Positions 10,318 through 21,740 of a stretch of 64,000 nucleotides of DNA are shown here, piece after piece. The translations under genes and the position numbers were made by a program. The notes under the pieces were generated by a model. It ran no database searches. It was not told the DNA's origin and was given only the letters and a program-made list of their open reading frames with translations. Position 1 is the first letter of the stretch, and the number at the start of each line of letters is the position of its first letter. The stretch lies in NCBI GenBank assembly GCA_023423065.1, contig JAFAGC010000070.1, forward strand, positions 1 through 64,000, read 5' to 3'. The stretch is from Pseudomonadota bacterium. Its GTDB lineage: Bacteria > Pseudomonadota > Gammaproteobacteria > Steroidobacterales > Steroidobacteraceae.

Positions 10318-10637
10318 CGCATCCTCCCGGTGGCGGCATCGATCCGCACGGTGAACACGCGTCCGTTTTCGGACAGCAGCTTGAGCACGTACACGGTCCT
10401 TCCGTCCTCGTCCGTTACTTCCGTGCGCACCACGCGCGCCCGGTATTGGCGCTCGGCGCGGGCGACGGCCTCGTCGAGCGAAATCCCATCGCGAAACATC
10501 ACGTCCTGCACCGGCGCCTCGCGCAGCGGCGTGCCGGGAACGACCGGCCCCGGCAGTGCGTGGGCCATCGCGAGCGGCGCGAATCCCGCGGCCGCGGTCA
10601 GCGTGAGGGGCAGCAACACCTGGCGGAACTTGGTCAT
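10314..10637 (-). CDS. Exported PepSY-domain protein
   Basis: 107 residues. Signal peptide MTKFRQVLLPLTLTAAAGFAPLAMA, then a single PepSY domain (GISLDEAVARAERQYRARVVRTE ... YVLKLLSENGRVFTVRIDAATGRM). PepSY proteins of this size often accompany PhoPQ-type systems and are proposed to act as periplasmic sensors or modulators. The start was chosen at the ATG preceding the signal peptide; the open frame upstream runs through a terminator hairpin and is not coding. First gene of a three-gene operon. Confidence 0.88.
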   Translation of the reverse strand: MTKFRQVLLPLTLTAAAGFAPLAMAHALPGPVVPGTPLREAPVQDVMFRDGISLDEAVARAERQYRARVVRTEVTDEDGRTVYVLKLLSENGRVFTVRIDAATGRMR

Positions 10638-10670
10638 GACGGCCGTCAGTTTAATTGTTTGCCGGCAAAA

Positions 10671-10719
10671 GGCGATGCGGGCGGCCGTCTCTTTCCAGAG
10701 AGGGGTTGCCCGCATCGCC
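10671..10719 (-). terminator. Rho-independent terminator after the glycine-zipper gene
   Basis: A perfect 12-bp inverted repeat (GGCGATGCGGGC at 10671-10682, its complement at 10708-10719) encloses a smaller stem (TCTCTTTCCAGAGA). In the leftward direction it is followed by TTTT. It lies about 40 nt after the stop of the leftward gene at 10760-11380 and ahead of the PepSY operon, separating the two transcripts. Confidence 0.75.
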
Positions 10720-10759
10720 CAGAAGGACCAAACCGTTGCCGCAAACAACTCGGTCATCA

Positions 10760-11380
10760 TCATTCGGCCGGCGACACGTCGACCCGCACGCGGATGCGAT
10801 CACCCGGGTCGTACGGCATCTCGGTCACCTGGCGACGACCGTTGTACAGGTAGGTCACCCGGTAGCCATCGACCCGCTCCTGCCACTCTTCGCGGTAACG
10901 CGTCTCGCAGCGCTCGACCGTGTACTCGCGTGCGGGGCCGACCGAGCCGTACTGCGCGTTGCGCTTCTCGGCCTGGTCGCGGCCGATGGCCGCACCGACC
11001 ACGGCGCCGCCGATGGTCGCGGCGCGACGGCCGTTGCCGCTGCCGATCTGGTTGCCGATGGCGGCGCCGATCGCCGCACCGAGCAACGTGGCACCGGCGT
11101 TCGAACGCGGCAGCGGACCGTTGCGATAACCGCCGCCTTCCACTCGCGTCTCGTCCCAGCACTCGCGCACCGGCGTGCTCACGCGCACCCGCGTCATCAG
11201 CGGCTGGACGTCGACGACCTTGGCGTAGTCGTAGGCGTCTTCGTAACGAACCTGGTCGTAGCGTGCGTCGTGACGATGGTCGTGACGGTTACCAGCAAAG
11301 GCACTGGTGCCGACCAGCGCGGCGATCGTCGCCGCCAGGACACCCACCGCCAACTTCTTCTTCGCAACCATGATCGCCAT
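10760..11380 (-). CDS. Exported glycine-zipper 2TM-domain protein
   Basis: 206 residues. Signal peptide to about residue 29 (AVGVLAATIAALVGTSAFA), then a His/Asp/Tyr-rich linker (NRHDHRHDARYDQVRYEDAYDY). A glycine-zipper hairpin comes next (ATLLGAAIGAAIGNQIGSG ... ATIGGAVVGAAIGRD), as in the 17 kDa surface antigen / SlyB family. The tail is charged with a Cys pair (RECWDE and ERCETRY) that could form a disulfide. The likely location is outer membrane or periplasm. ATG 11380 and the ATG three codons later are both possible. It is a single-gene unit with its own terminator. Confidence 0.85.
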   Translation of the reverse strand: MAIMVAKKKLAVGVLAATIAALVGTSAFAGNRHDHRHDARYDQVRYEDAYDYAKVVDVQPLMTRVRVSTPVRECWDETRVEGGGYRNGPLPRSNAGATLLGAAIGAAIGNQIGSGNGRRAATIGGAVVGAAIGRDQAEKRNAQYGSVGPAREYTVERCETRYREEWQERVDGYRVTYLYNGRRQVTEMPYDPGDRIRVRVDVSPAE

Positions 11381-11481
11381 AAACCCTCCGATTCCGGCCG
11401 TTTCGCGACCGTGGCGTCACTGTACGAAGGGGTCGATGAATCCTTACTGAACACCCTGCTTGGCCACCGGGGGCGCTGAAT

Positions 11482-12294
11482 TCAGGTCCGCTTCACCTCG
11501 TTCCAGAGGGCGTCCCACGCGGCCGCATCCAGGGTCTCGAGCGCGAGACCGCGCTCGGCGGCGAGCTTTTCCATGGCGCGAAAGCGTCGTTCGAACTTGG
11601 CGTTCGCCTGGCGCAGCGCTTCTTCGGGATCGACGCCGAGATGGCGGGCCCAGTTCGCCGTGGCGAACAACAGGTCGCCGACCTCTTCCGCGCGTTTCGC
11701 ATCGTCGCCGGGCGCGACGTCCGCGATTTCGCGCAGCTCCTCGTCCATCTTTTCGCGCACGCCCTGCGCATCGGGCCAGTCGAAGCCGACGCGGCCGGCG
11801 CGCTTGCCGAGCTTCGCGGCGCGCGCGAGCGCGGGCAACGCGAGCGGCACGTCGGCGAGCTCGCTGTGCGCGGCTCCCGACCTGGCGGCGCGTTCTCGCG
11901 CCTTGTGTTCTTCCCACGCACGATTGAGTTCGGCGGTCGTGCCGGTGCGGGCTTCTCCGAAAACGTGCGGATGACGCTCGGTGAGCTTGTCGGAAATCGC
12001 GTTCGCGATGCTCGCGAAGTCGAACCACCCGCGTTCCGCGCCCATCTGCGCATGGAACACGACCTGGAACAGCAGATCGCCGAGCTCGGATTCGAGCCCG
12101 CGCGGTTCGCCCTGCGCCACGGCATGACCAATCGCCTCGGCGACCTCGTACGCCTCCTCGATCGTGTACGGCGCGATGCTCGCGAAATCCTGCGCCAGAT
12201 CCCAGGGACATCCGCCTTGCGGATCGCGCAGTCGCCGCATGATTCCGATCAGGCGCGCAAGCGCGTCCTGGGCCGCCTTCGGCGTGTCGTTCAC
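11482..12294 (-). CDS. mazG: Nucleoside triphosphate pyrophosphohydrolase MazG
   Basis: 270 residues, the usual two-domain MazG length. It hydrolyses nucleoside triphosphates to monophosphates and pyrophosphate, and in E. coli is linked to (p)ppGpp control and house-cleaning. The N-terminal domain has GGCPWDLAQDFASIAPYTIEEAYEVAEAI and ELGDLLFQVVFHAQM; the C-terminal domain has EKMDEELREIAD and EEVGDLLFATANWARHLG. I chose the GTG at 12294, which overlaps the stop of the upstream Nudix gene (GTGA); the longer open frame just runs antisense-like into that gene. Confidence 0.93.
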   Translation of the reverse strand: MNDTPKAAQDALARLIGIMRRLRDPQGGCPWDLAQDFASIAPYTIEEAYEVAEAIGHAVAQGEPRGLESELGDLLFQVVFHAQMGAERGWFDFASIANAISDKLTERHPHVFGEARTGTTAELNRAWEEHKARERAARSGAAHSELADVPLALPALARAAKLGKRAGRVGFDWPDAQGVREKMDEELREIADVAPGDDAKRAEEVGDLLFATANWARHLGVDPEEALRQANAKFERRFRAMEKLAAERGLALETLDAAAWDALWNEVKRT

Positions 12295-12989
12295 TTGCCC
12301 TCTCCCTCCTGCACCATCCGAACCAAGGTCAGCAACATGCCGGCCGTCGCGCCCCAGATGTTCCGCTCCTGCCACGGGATGTCGTAGAGCAGCATGTCCT
12401 GGTCGCCCACGCGGCGCATCCGCGCCTTGTGATTCGCGCGGTCGAAGAAATGCGCGGCCGGCACTTCGAATGCCGCGGACACTTCGTCGGCGTTGAGCTG
12501 CAGCTCCACCGGCGGCGAAACCAGCGCGAGCACGGGCGTGACGCGGAACCCGCTGATCACCAGGTGATCGGGTAGATAGCCGAAGATCTCCACGCGCCCG
12601 GGATCGAGGCCGATCTCTTCCCGCGCTTCGCGCAGCGCCGCGCTGGCGAAATCGGGGTCGGTGTCCTCGAGCCGGCCGCCGGGAAACGCGATCTGCGCCG
12701 CATGCCGCGCCAGGTGGGTCGCGCGCTCGGTGAGCAACACGGTGAGACCCTCGTCGCGATCGACGAACGGTACGAGCACCGCCGCCGGCGTGGGATTCGG
12801 CGGGAAATGACGCTGCAGGGACTGCAATCGCTCGGGCGATACGCCGAGCAGGCGCCAGTCCTCGAGTTCGTGGCGCGGAGTGGAGCCCGCGAAGCGATGC
12901 AGGATCTTCGTGCGCAGATCGGATGGCGGGACGCTGGACACTCGTTGACTCAACTCAGCCGGAGCCTCCGCCGCCGCCGTGCAGGCCAC
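12291..12989 (-). CDS. Nudix hydrolase, CoA pyrophosphatase type (NudL-like)
   Basis: 232 residues. The Nudix box is intact (GGRLEDTDPDFASAALREAREEIG), preceded by the CoA-pyrophosphatase-type segment VLLTERATHLARHAAQIAFPGG. This family cleaves coenzyme A and related dinucleotides. The C-terminal WGATAGMLLTLVRM is also family-typical. ATG 12989 overlaps the end of fumC by 35 nt; a GTG at 12941, after the fumC stop, is a plausible alternative start. Its 3' end overlaps the mazG start, so fumC, this gene and mazG look co-transcribed. Confidence 0.88.
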   Translation of the reverse strand: MACTAAAEAPAELSQRVSSVPPSDLRTKILHRFAGSTPRHELEDWRLLGVSPERLQSLQRHFPPNPTPAAVLVPFVDRDEGLTVLLTERATHLARHAAQIAFPGGRLEDTDPDFASAALREAREEIGLDPGRVEIFGYLPDHLVISGFRVTPVLALVSPPVELQLNADEVSAAFEVPAAHFFDRANHKARMRRVGDQDMLLYDIPWQERNIWGATAGMLLTLVRMVQEGEGK

Positions 12990-14364
12990 CGCGCGTCAGC
13001 GCGCGCGGATCGAGCAGTTCGCGCAACTCGTCGGCGCCGAGACCCGACATCTCGACGGCGACGTCGAACACCGGCCGGCCCTCGGCATACGCGCGTTTTG
13101 CAATTGCGGCCGCGCGCTCGTACCCGATCACGGGATTGAGCGCCGTCGCGAGGATGGGATTGCGCGCCAGCGCCTCGTCCAGCCGCGAAAGATTGGGCTC
13201 CGCGCCGGCGAGGCACTGGGTGGCGAGCGCACGCGCGCCGTTCGCGAGCAGGCGGATGCTCGTGAGCAGATTGCTCCCGATCAGCGGCAACATCACGTTG
13301 AGCTGGAAGTTGCCCGTCTGCCCGGCATTGGCGATCGCCGCGTCGAGGCCGATGACCTGCGTCGCGATCATCGCGACGGCTTCCGGAATCACCGGGTTCA
13401 CCTTGCCGGGCATGATGCTGCTGCCCGGCTGCAGCGCCGGTAGTGAGAGCTCGGCGAGTCCCGCGAGCGGCCCGCTGCCCATCCACCGCAGGTCGTTCGC
13501 GATCTTGGCGAGTGCGACCGCGAGCGTGCGCAGCTGTCCGGAATATTCGACGGCGGCATCCTGGCTCGCCTGTGCCGCGAAGAAGTTGCCGGCATTCGTG
13601 AAGGGAATGGCCGTCAGCGCGCGCAGTTCCTCGATGAAGCGCGCGGCAAACTGCGCATGCGCGTTTATGCCGGTGCCGATGGCGGTGCCGCCCTGGGCGA
13701 GTGCGAGCAGGCGCGGTTCGCTCGCACGCAGCCGTTCGATGGCGAGTTCGATTTGCGCGCGCCAGCCGGAGACTTCCTGTCCGAGCGTGAGCGGCATGGC
13801 ATCCATGAGATGCGTGCGCCCCGTCTTGCAGACTTCCGCCCAGGCGCGCTCCTTGGCGCCGAGCACATCGACGAGCGCGCGCAGCGCGGGCAGCAGATCG
13901 CGCTGGGTCGCCAGCATGGCGCTCACGTGGATGGCGCTCGGGATCGCATCGTTGCTGCTCTGGCACATGTTGACGTCATCGTTCGGATGCACCACGCGGC
14001 CGAGCGCACGCGAGGCGAGTGTCGCGATCACCTCGTTCGCATTCATGTTCGTGCTCGTACCACTGCCGGTCTGGAACACGTCGAGGGGGAATTGATCGTC
14101 GTGCGCACCGAGCGCTACGGATTGGGCGGCCTGCGAAATGGCGGTACCCACCTCGGGCGGCAGCAGTCCGAGATGGGCATTCGCGCGTGCCGCCGCCGCC
14201 TTTATCAGGGCCAGGGCGGCGATGAAATCCGGCGGAAGACGCGTACCGCTGAGTTGGAAATTGCGCCGCGCCCTTTCGGTCTGCGCACCCCACAACGCGT
14301 CGGCGGCGACATCGATTTCGCCGAGGCTGTCGCGCTCTGTGCGGGTGTCACCTTGGGATATCAT
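12955..14364 (-). CDS. fumC: Class II fumarate hydratase
   Basis: 469 residues, matching FumC. It interconverts fumarate and malate without an iron-sulfur cluster. Motifs are QTGSGTSTNMNANEVIA, VHPNDDVNMCQSSND, TGRTHLMDA and the superfamily signature GSSIMPGKVNP with the catalytic loop Ser. The C-terminus ends in an unusual Gly-rich tail (GGLHGGGGGSG), beyond the usual family end. Divergent from purB, another member of the same fumarase/aspartase superfamily, with about 50 nt between the starts. Confidence 0.97.
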   Translation of the reverse strand: MISQGDTRTERDSLGEIDVAADALWGAQTERARRNFQLSGTRLPPDFIAALALIKAAAARANAHLGLLPPEVGTAISQAAQSVALGAHDDQFPLDVFQTGSGTSTNMNANEVIATLASRALGRVVHPNDDVNMCQSSNDAIPSAIHVSAMLATQRDLLPALRALVDVLGAKERAWAEVCKTGRTHLMDAMPLTLGQEVSGWRAQIELAIERLRASEPRLLALAQGGTAIGTGINAHAQFAARFIEELRALTAIPFTNAGNFFAAQASQDAAVEYSGQLRTLAVALAKIANDLRWMGSGPLAGLAELSLPALQPGSSIMPGKVNPVIPEAVAMIATQVIGLDAAIANAGQTGNFQLNVMLPLIGSNLLTSIRLLANGARALATQCLAGAEPNLSRLDEALARNPILATALNPVIGYERAAAIAKRAYAEGRPVFDVAVEMSGLGADELRELLDPRALTRGGLHGGGGGSG

Positions 14365-14415
14365 GCGCGGCCAGTCTAGCAGTCCTGTTCAGCAACCATC
14401 CGAGGCGTCTTTTTC

Positions 14416-15780
14416 ATGGATTCCGCAGCACTTCTCGCGCTTTCTCCCGTCGATGGCCGGTACCGCAAGAGTGCCGACGCGCTGCGGGCCGTGCTGTCGG
14501 AAAGCGGCCTGATCCGCGAACGAATCCGCATCGAGGCGGCCTGGCTGCTGGTGCTCGCGGAGGCGGCGCCGGAGATCCTCGGTCAGCCGCTCGCCGATCC
14601 CATCGTGAAGCTCGCGTCGGGCATGGCCCTCGAGCCGGGCGAGGACGCGCCGGCGGCCGTCAAGGCGATCGAGAGCCGCATCAATCACGACGTGAAGGCG
14701 GTCGAGTACTACGTGCGCGAGAAACTCTCGACGGCCGGCGCCTCGCCCGCCGTGCTCGAGCTCGTGCACTTCGGCTGCACCTCGGAGGACATCAACAACC
14801 TCGCGTACGCACGCATGTTGCGCGCGGCGCGCATCGTGTTGTCGGGCGAGCTGGAGAAACTCGTCGAGAAGCTGCGCGCGTTCGCGCACGAATACGCCGC
14901 GCAGCCGATGTTGTCGCGCACGCACGGTCAGACCGCGAGCCCGACGACGCTCGGCAAGGAATTCGCCAACGTGGTGGCGCGGCTGCGGCGTGCGCGCAAG
15001 CGTTTCGATGCCGTCGAGATCCTCGGCAAGTGGAACGGCGCGGTGGGCAACTACAACGCGCACGTCGCCGCGCTGCCGAAGGTCGATTGGCCGGGCGTGA
15101 GCCGCAAGTTCGTCGAATCGCAGGGCCTCGCCTGGAACGAATATTCCACGCAGATCGAGCCGCACGACTGGATAGGCGAATACTGCGACGCGCTGGCCGC
15201 GATCAACACGATCTTCATCGATTTCGCGCGCGACGCCTGGGGCTACATTTCGCTCGGTTACCTGCGCCAGCGCGCGGTCGCCGGCGAAGTCGGCTCCTCG
15301 ACGATGCCGCACAAGGTCAACCCGATCGATTTCGAGAACGCCGAGGGCAACCTCGGCGTCGCGAACGCGCTGCTGCATCACTTCGCGGCCAAACTACCCA
15401 TCTCGCGCTGGCAGCGCGATCTCACCGACTCCACCGTGCTGCGCAACGTCGGCGTCGCGCTCGCGCACAGCCTGGTGGCGTGGAATTCGCTCGCGCGCGG
15501 GCTGGGCAAGATCTCGGCCGACTCCACCGCCATCGCCGCGGACATCGACGGCGCCTACGAAGTGCTCGGCGAGGCATTGCAGACCGCCCTGCGCGCGGCC
15601 GGCGTGCCCAACGGCTACGAACTGCTCAAGGATTTCACGCGCGGCACGCAGGTCGACGCGGCCGGCCTCGAGGCGTTCATCGACAAACTGCCGCTGCCCG
15701 AAGCGGAACGCGCGCGGCTCAAGGCGCTGGCGCCAGCGCACTACCTGGGACTCGCCGCCGAGATGGCGCGCGCGATCTGA
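14416..15780 (+). CDS. purB: Adenylosuccinate lyase
   Basis: 454 residues, E. coli-like length. PurB acts twice in purine synthesis, releasing fumarate from SAICAR and from adenylosuccinate. Evidence: start LLALSPVDGRYRKSADALR, then FGCTSEDINNLAYARML, SRTHGQTASPTTLGKE (catalytic His) and SSTMPHKVNPIDFENAEGN (signature loop). In E. coli purB lies beside hflD-mnmA-nudJ; here the same genes occur close together without hflD. Confidence 0.97.
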   Translation: MDSAALLALSPVDGRYRKSADALRAVLSESGLIRERIRIEAAWLLVLAEAAPEILGQPLADPIVKLASGMALEPGEDAPAAVKAIESRINHDVKAVEYYVREKLSTAGASPAVLELVHFGCTSEDINNLAYARMLRAARIVLSGELEKLVEKLRAFAHEYAAQPMLSRTHGQTASPTTLGKEFANVVARLRRARKRFDAVEILGKWNGAVGNYNAHVAALPKVDWPGVSRKFVESQGLAWNEYSTQIEPHDWIGEYCDALAAINTIFIDFARDAWGYISLGYLRQRAVAGEVGSSTMPHKVNPIDFENAEGNLGVANALLHHFAAKLPISRWQRDLTDSTVLRNVGVALAHSLVAWNSLARGLGKISADSTAIAADIDGAYEVLGEALQTALRAAGVPNGYELLKDFTRGTQVDAAGLEAFIDKLPLPEAERARLKALAPAHYLGLAAEMARAI

Positions 15781-16022
15781 CCCCGCCTCACTACGCGGGC
15801 AGTTAGGGAAGCCGCGCAACTGGTTCGTACGAGGTCTCTGTACGGGGACCCCGTACGGGGCCCTCCAGGTGCGATCTGCGACACGCTTTCAGGCCGGTTT
15901 CGGCCCATTTCGGCTCAAAGCGTGACGCGGTTGGCACCGGAATACCCCGACGTCCACCTAACCTTTCACGTGCACAGGTCACAATCTGGCTGGGGTTAGA
16001 GCCAGGGAGATGTCGTCCAAAC
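15781..16022. other. Non-coding gap between purB and the next gene
   Basis: About 240 nt without a gene. It contains an inverted repeat GTACGGGG-A-CCCCGTAC (15840-15856) that could be a purB terminator stem, though no T-run follows. The following stretch includes GGCCGGTTTCGGCC and a lower-GC segment (ACCTAACCTTTCACGTGCACA) that may hold the promoter of the downstream genes. No RNA gene was recognised. Confidence 0.4.
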
Positions 16023-16595
16023 ATGGCGACCGGGGATTTCGATTTCACCACGCTTTCGCAGCGCAATTCGGCGCCCGGGATCGCTTTGCCCAACGGCGAC
16101 ACGAGCACCACGGCTCCCAACCACATCCGCGTCATCAGCTCGCTCGAAGAGATGCGCGCCGCGGTGGATGCGGTCGCGGCCAGCGCGCAGCGGCTGATGT
16201 CCATCTACACGCCCGATCTCGAGCCGGAGCTCTACGACCAGAACGGCTTCCTCGAGATCGTGAAACGTTTCGTGCTCGCGCGCCGCTTCGCCAAGGTGCG
16301 CGTGCTGCTGTCCGATTCGAGTCGCCTGCTGCGCGACAACAACCGTTTCATCGCCATGGGCCGCAGGCTCACGAGCTGCATCGACATCCGCCCGGCGGTC
16401 ACCGCCGCGCGCGTGCGCGCCTGCGGCTACCTGATCGCGGACGATCGCGCGATCGTCTACCGCGTACATGCGGATCGCTGGGACGGCATCGCCGATCTGA
16501 ACAATCCGCCGGTGGCGCGTCCGTATCTCGACGAATTCGACGAAGTCTGGCACGCGAGCTCGCCCGAGGACTTCGCGCGCCAGGCGCAGCGCTAA
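16023..16595 (+). CDS. Conserved hypothetical protein (DUF7931-like)
   Basis: 190 residues, no signal peptide or membrane segment. The central part (LMSIYTPDLEPELYDQNGFLEIVKRFVLARRFAKVRVLLSDSSRLLRDNNRFI) resembles the small domain sometimes found at the C-terminus of GNAT proteins, which I recall as DUF7931. The fold hints at a phospholipase-D-like or nucleic-acid-binding scaffold, but there is no HKD motif, so no activity is claimed. It is 10 nt upstream of nudJ and in line with mnmA, so a link with tRNA or nucleotide metabolism is possible only by context. Confidence 0.65.
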   Translation: MATGDFDFTTLSQRNSAPGIALPNGDTSTTAPNHIRVISSLEEMRAAVDAVAASAQRLMSIYTPDLEPELYDQNGFLEIVKRFVLARRFAKVRVLLSDSSRLLRDNNRFIAMGRRLTSCIDIRPAVTAARVRACGYLIADDRAIVYRVHADRWDGIADLNNPPVARPYLDEFDEVWHASSPEDFARQAQR

Positions 16596-16605
16596 CTAGT
16601 CGGCC

Positions 16606-17091
16606 ATGGCGTTCAACCCTGAGGTCACCGTGGCCGCGGTCGTAGAGCGCGATTCGCGATTCCTGCTGGTCGAGGAGCGCATCTCCGGCAGGCTCGTCCT
16701 CAATCAACCTGCCGGCCATCTCGAGGACCGGGAGACCCTGCTCGACGCGGCGATCCGCGAGACGCGCGAGGAGACGGCCTGGCGGTTCGTCCCCAGCGCA
16801 CTCGTAGGCACCTACCTGTGGCGCAGCCCCGATGCGGGGCGGACTTTCCTGCGATTCGCGTTCTGCGGCCCGGTCGACGACTTCCGCGAAGGCCAGGCGC
16901 TCGATGCCGGCATCGTGCGTACCGTGTGGCTGACGCACGAGCAACTCCTGGCCCAGCAGGCCCGCCTGCGCTCCCCGCTGGTCCTGCGCTGCATCGACGA
17001 CTACCTGCTCGGCCGGCGCCAGCCGCTCGATTCCGTGGCCGCGCTCGACCTCGCGACCGCGCCGCGCGTCCACGCCGTCGTCAATCTCTAG
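16606..17091 (+). CDS. nudJ: Nudix phosphatase NudJ
   Basis: 161 residues. NudJ hydrolyses HMP-pyrophosphate and nucleoside di- and triphosphates. Evidence: FNPEVTVAAVVERDSRFLLVEE, a Nudix box in slightly modified form (GHLEDRETLLDAAIRETREETAW) and LVGTYLWRSPDAGRTFLRFAF, all typical of the NudJ group. It sits 39 nt upstream of mnmA, the same order as in E. coli, which supports the assignment. Confidence 0.9.
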   Translation: MAFNPEVTVAAVVERDSRFLLVEERISGRLVLNQPAGHLEDRETLLDAAIRETREETAWRFVPSALVGTYLWRSPDAGRTFLRFAFCGPVDDFREGQALDAGIVRTVWLTHEQLLAQQARLRSPLVLRCIDDYLLGRRQPLDSVAALDLATAPRVHAVVNL

Positions 17092-17130
17092 AAGGCCGCC
17101 GGACGGCTGCCACGGCGTACAATTCACGCC

Positions 17131-18222
17131 GTGAATTCCCTCTCCCGCGAAAGAATCGTCGTCGGCATGTCCGGCGGCGTCGACTCCGCCGTCGCCGCGC
17201 TGCTGCTGCGCCGCGCGGGCTTCGACGTGCACGGGCTCTACATGAGCAACTGGGACGAGGACGACGACTACTGCACCAGCGCGCAGGATTTCCAGGACGC
17301 GCGGGCATCGGCCGCGGAGCTCGGAATCCCGCTGCATCGCGTGAGTTTCGCCGCCGACTATCGCGCGCGCGTGTTCGACTATTTCCTGACGGAGTACCGC
17401 GCCGGGCGCACGCCGAATCCCGACGTTCTCTGCAACCGTGAAATCAAGTTCGGCCTGTGTCTCGAGTACGCGGGGCGGCTCGGCGCGCGACGCTTCGCGA
17501 CCGGACACTACGCCCGGATCGATCACACCGGGAGCGGCCCGGTGCTGCGCAAGGCGCGGGACACCGAGAAGGACCAGTCCTACTTCCTGCACGCCGTCGA
17601 TAGCCGGCATTTCTCCAACGTGCTCTTTCCGCTCGGCGAGTTCACGAAGGCCGAGGTGCGCGCGCTCGCGCGCGAAGCAGGTCTGCCCGTGTACGACAAG
17701 CCCGACAGCACCGGCATCTGTTTCATCGGCGAGCGGCCGTTCCGCGAATTCCTGTCGCGTTACATCCCTACGTCGCCCGGCGATATCGTCGACGAACGCG
17801 GCGAGGTGGTCGGACGTCACCGCGGTCTCGCCTTCTACACGCTGGGGCAACGCGGCGGCCTCGAGATCGGTGGGCGGTCCGGGGCGCGCGAAGACGCCTG
17901 GTACGTCGCCGCCAAGAACCTGCGCGAAAACCAGCTCGTCGTGGTCCAGGGTCACGACCATCCATTGCTCACCAGTCGTGCATTGACCACCGGCCCCTGC
18001 AACTGGCTGGTGCAGCGCGATTCGATCGAGTTCGATTCCGCGATCAAGGTGCGTTACCGGCAGCCCGATCAGCCCTGCCATGCCGTGGTCGGCGCCGACG
18101 GCGCGATCCGCGTGACGTTCGCCGAACCCCAACGTGCCGTGACTCCCGGGCAATTCGCGGTCCTGTACGACGGCGACCGGTGCCTGGGAGGAGGCGTCAT
18201 CGAGCACACGACGCCGCAATAG
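17131..18222 (+). CDS. mnmA: tRNA-specific 2-thiouridylase MnmA
   Basis: 363 residues with a GTG start. MnmA thiolates U34 of tRNA-Lys, -Glu and -Gln using sulfur relayed from IscS and Tus proteins. The PP-loop is GMSGGVDSAVAALLL; the catalytic Cys pair lies in PNPDVLCNREIKFG and DSTGICFIGERPFREFL; family segments LYMSNWDED and ATGHYARI are present. It follows nudJ as in many gammaproteobacteria. Confidence 0.97.
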   Translation: MNSLSRERIVVGMSGGVDSAVAALLLRRAGFDVHGLYMSNWDEDDDYCTSAQDFQDARASAAELGIPLHRVSFAADYRARVFDYFLTEYRAGRTPNPDVLCNREIKFGLCLEYAGRLGARRFATGHYARIDHTGSGPVLRKARDTEKDQSYFLHAVDSRHFSNVLFPLGEFTKAEVRALAREAGLPVYDKPDSTGICFIGERPFREFLSRYIPTSPGDIVDERGEVVGRHRGLAFYTLGQRGGLEIGGRSGAREDAWYVAAKNLRENQLVVVQGHDHPLLTSRALTTGPCNWLVQRDSIEFDSAIKVRYRQPDQPCHAVVGADGAIRVTFAEPQRAVTPGQFAVLYDGDRCLGGGVIEHTTPQ

Positions 18223-18290
18223 CCGGGTGCGAGTGAGTTAGAATGCGCCGCTTTTTCGCCCCCTGACCAAGACAAGTGCTGGAGAGTTAA

Positions 18291-20993
<2,703 letters not shown>

Positions 20994-21019
20994 CCAAGAG
21001 GCACACCAGAGGGGCACCG

Positions 21020-21613
21020 ATGGAACGACGTACGCTGCTCGTGACCGGAGGTGCCCTGATCACGGGTCACGCGCTCCGTGCCCTCGCCGCCTCGCGCGAG
21101 CCGGTCATCGGCGGGCCGTGCCAGGGCTGCGAGTGGGTGTTCGACGATCAGCCCGCGAAGCTTTCGTCACGCGCCCGCATCGCGCCGCCCGATGAGCCGG
21201 GTGTGCCGATGGTCATCGAAGGTATCGTGACGGCTCGCGCCGTTCCGGCCGCCGGCATCATCGTGTACGCGTATCACACGGACGTGAACGGCATCTATCC
21301 AGCGGCCCGCAACCGGCACGGTCGCCTTCGCGGCTGGGCGATCACCGACACTCAGGGTCGCTACCGCTTCGACACGATCCGCCCCGGCGCATATCCATCC
21401 CGGGACGTTGCGGAACACGTGCACATACACGTCATCGAGCCCGGCCGCGGCACCTATTACATCGACAACCTGGAATTCACCGACGATCCGCTGAACACTC
21501 CGTCCAACCGGCAGACCCGCCACCGGGGTGGGAATGGACTGGCCACCCCCGAAAAACGCGGCGACTCCTGGCACGCGCGCCGCGACATCGCGCTCGGGCT
21601 CGATATTCCCTGA
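21020..21613 (+). CDS. Exported intradiol ring-cleavage dioxygenase-like protein
   Basis: 197 residues. An N-terminal hydrophobic stretch after a twin Arg (MERRTLLVTGGALITGHALRALA) suggests export, possibly by Tat. The mature part begins GPCQGCEW. The catalytic domain keeps all four non-heme Fe(III) ligands of intradiol dioxygenases: Tyr in DVNGIY, Tyr in RPGAYPSRD, and the two His of HVHIHV, with TDTQGRYRFDTI between. The family opens catechols between the two hydroxyls. The protein is short and its Cys-x-x-Cys start is typical of an exported subgroup whose substrates are poorly known. It follows acnA by 26 nt. Confidence 0.8.
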   Translation: MERRTLLVTGGALITGHALRALAASREPVIGGPCQGCEWVFDDQPAKLSSRARIAPPDEPGVPMVIEGIVTARAVPAAGIIVYAYHTDVNGIYPAARNRHGRLRGWAITDTQGRYRFDTIRPGAYPSRDVAEHVHIHVIEPGRGTYYIDNLEFTDDPLNTPSNRQTRHRGGNGLATPEKRGDSWHARRDIALGLDIP

Positions 21614-21740
21614 CCCTCGGTGCCGGGTGTGAAATCGCGGAGTCAGCGGCCTGCGCTGCACTACGCGACTCCACCCGGCACGTCGACTCCGCGTTTCCTC
21701 ACCCGCCTCCATCCGGAAGCCGGTGCGCACGCCCGCCTTG

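Noticed and set aside
16399..18219. 606-residue minus-strand open frame
   Set aside because: Shadow of nudJ and mnmA, which carry clear motifs; the antisense product is low-complexity Arg/Val/Ala.
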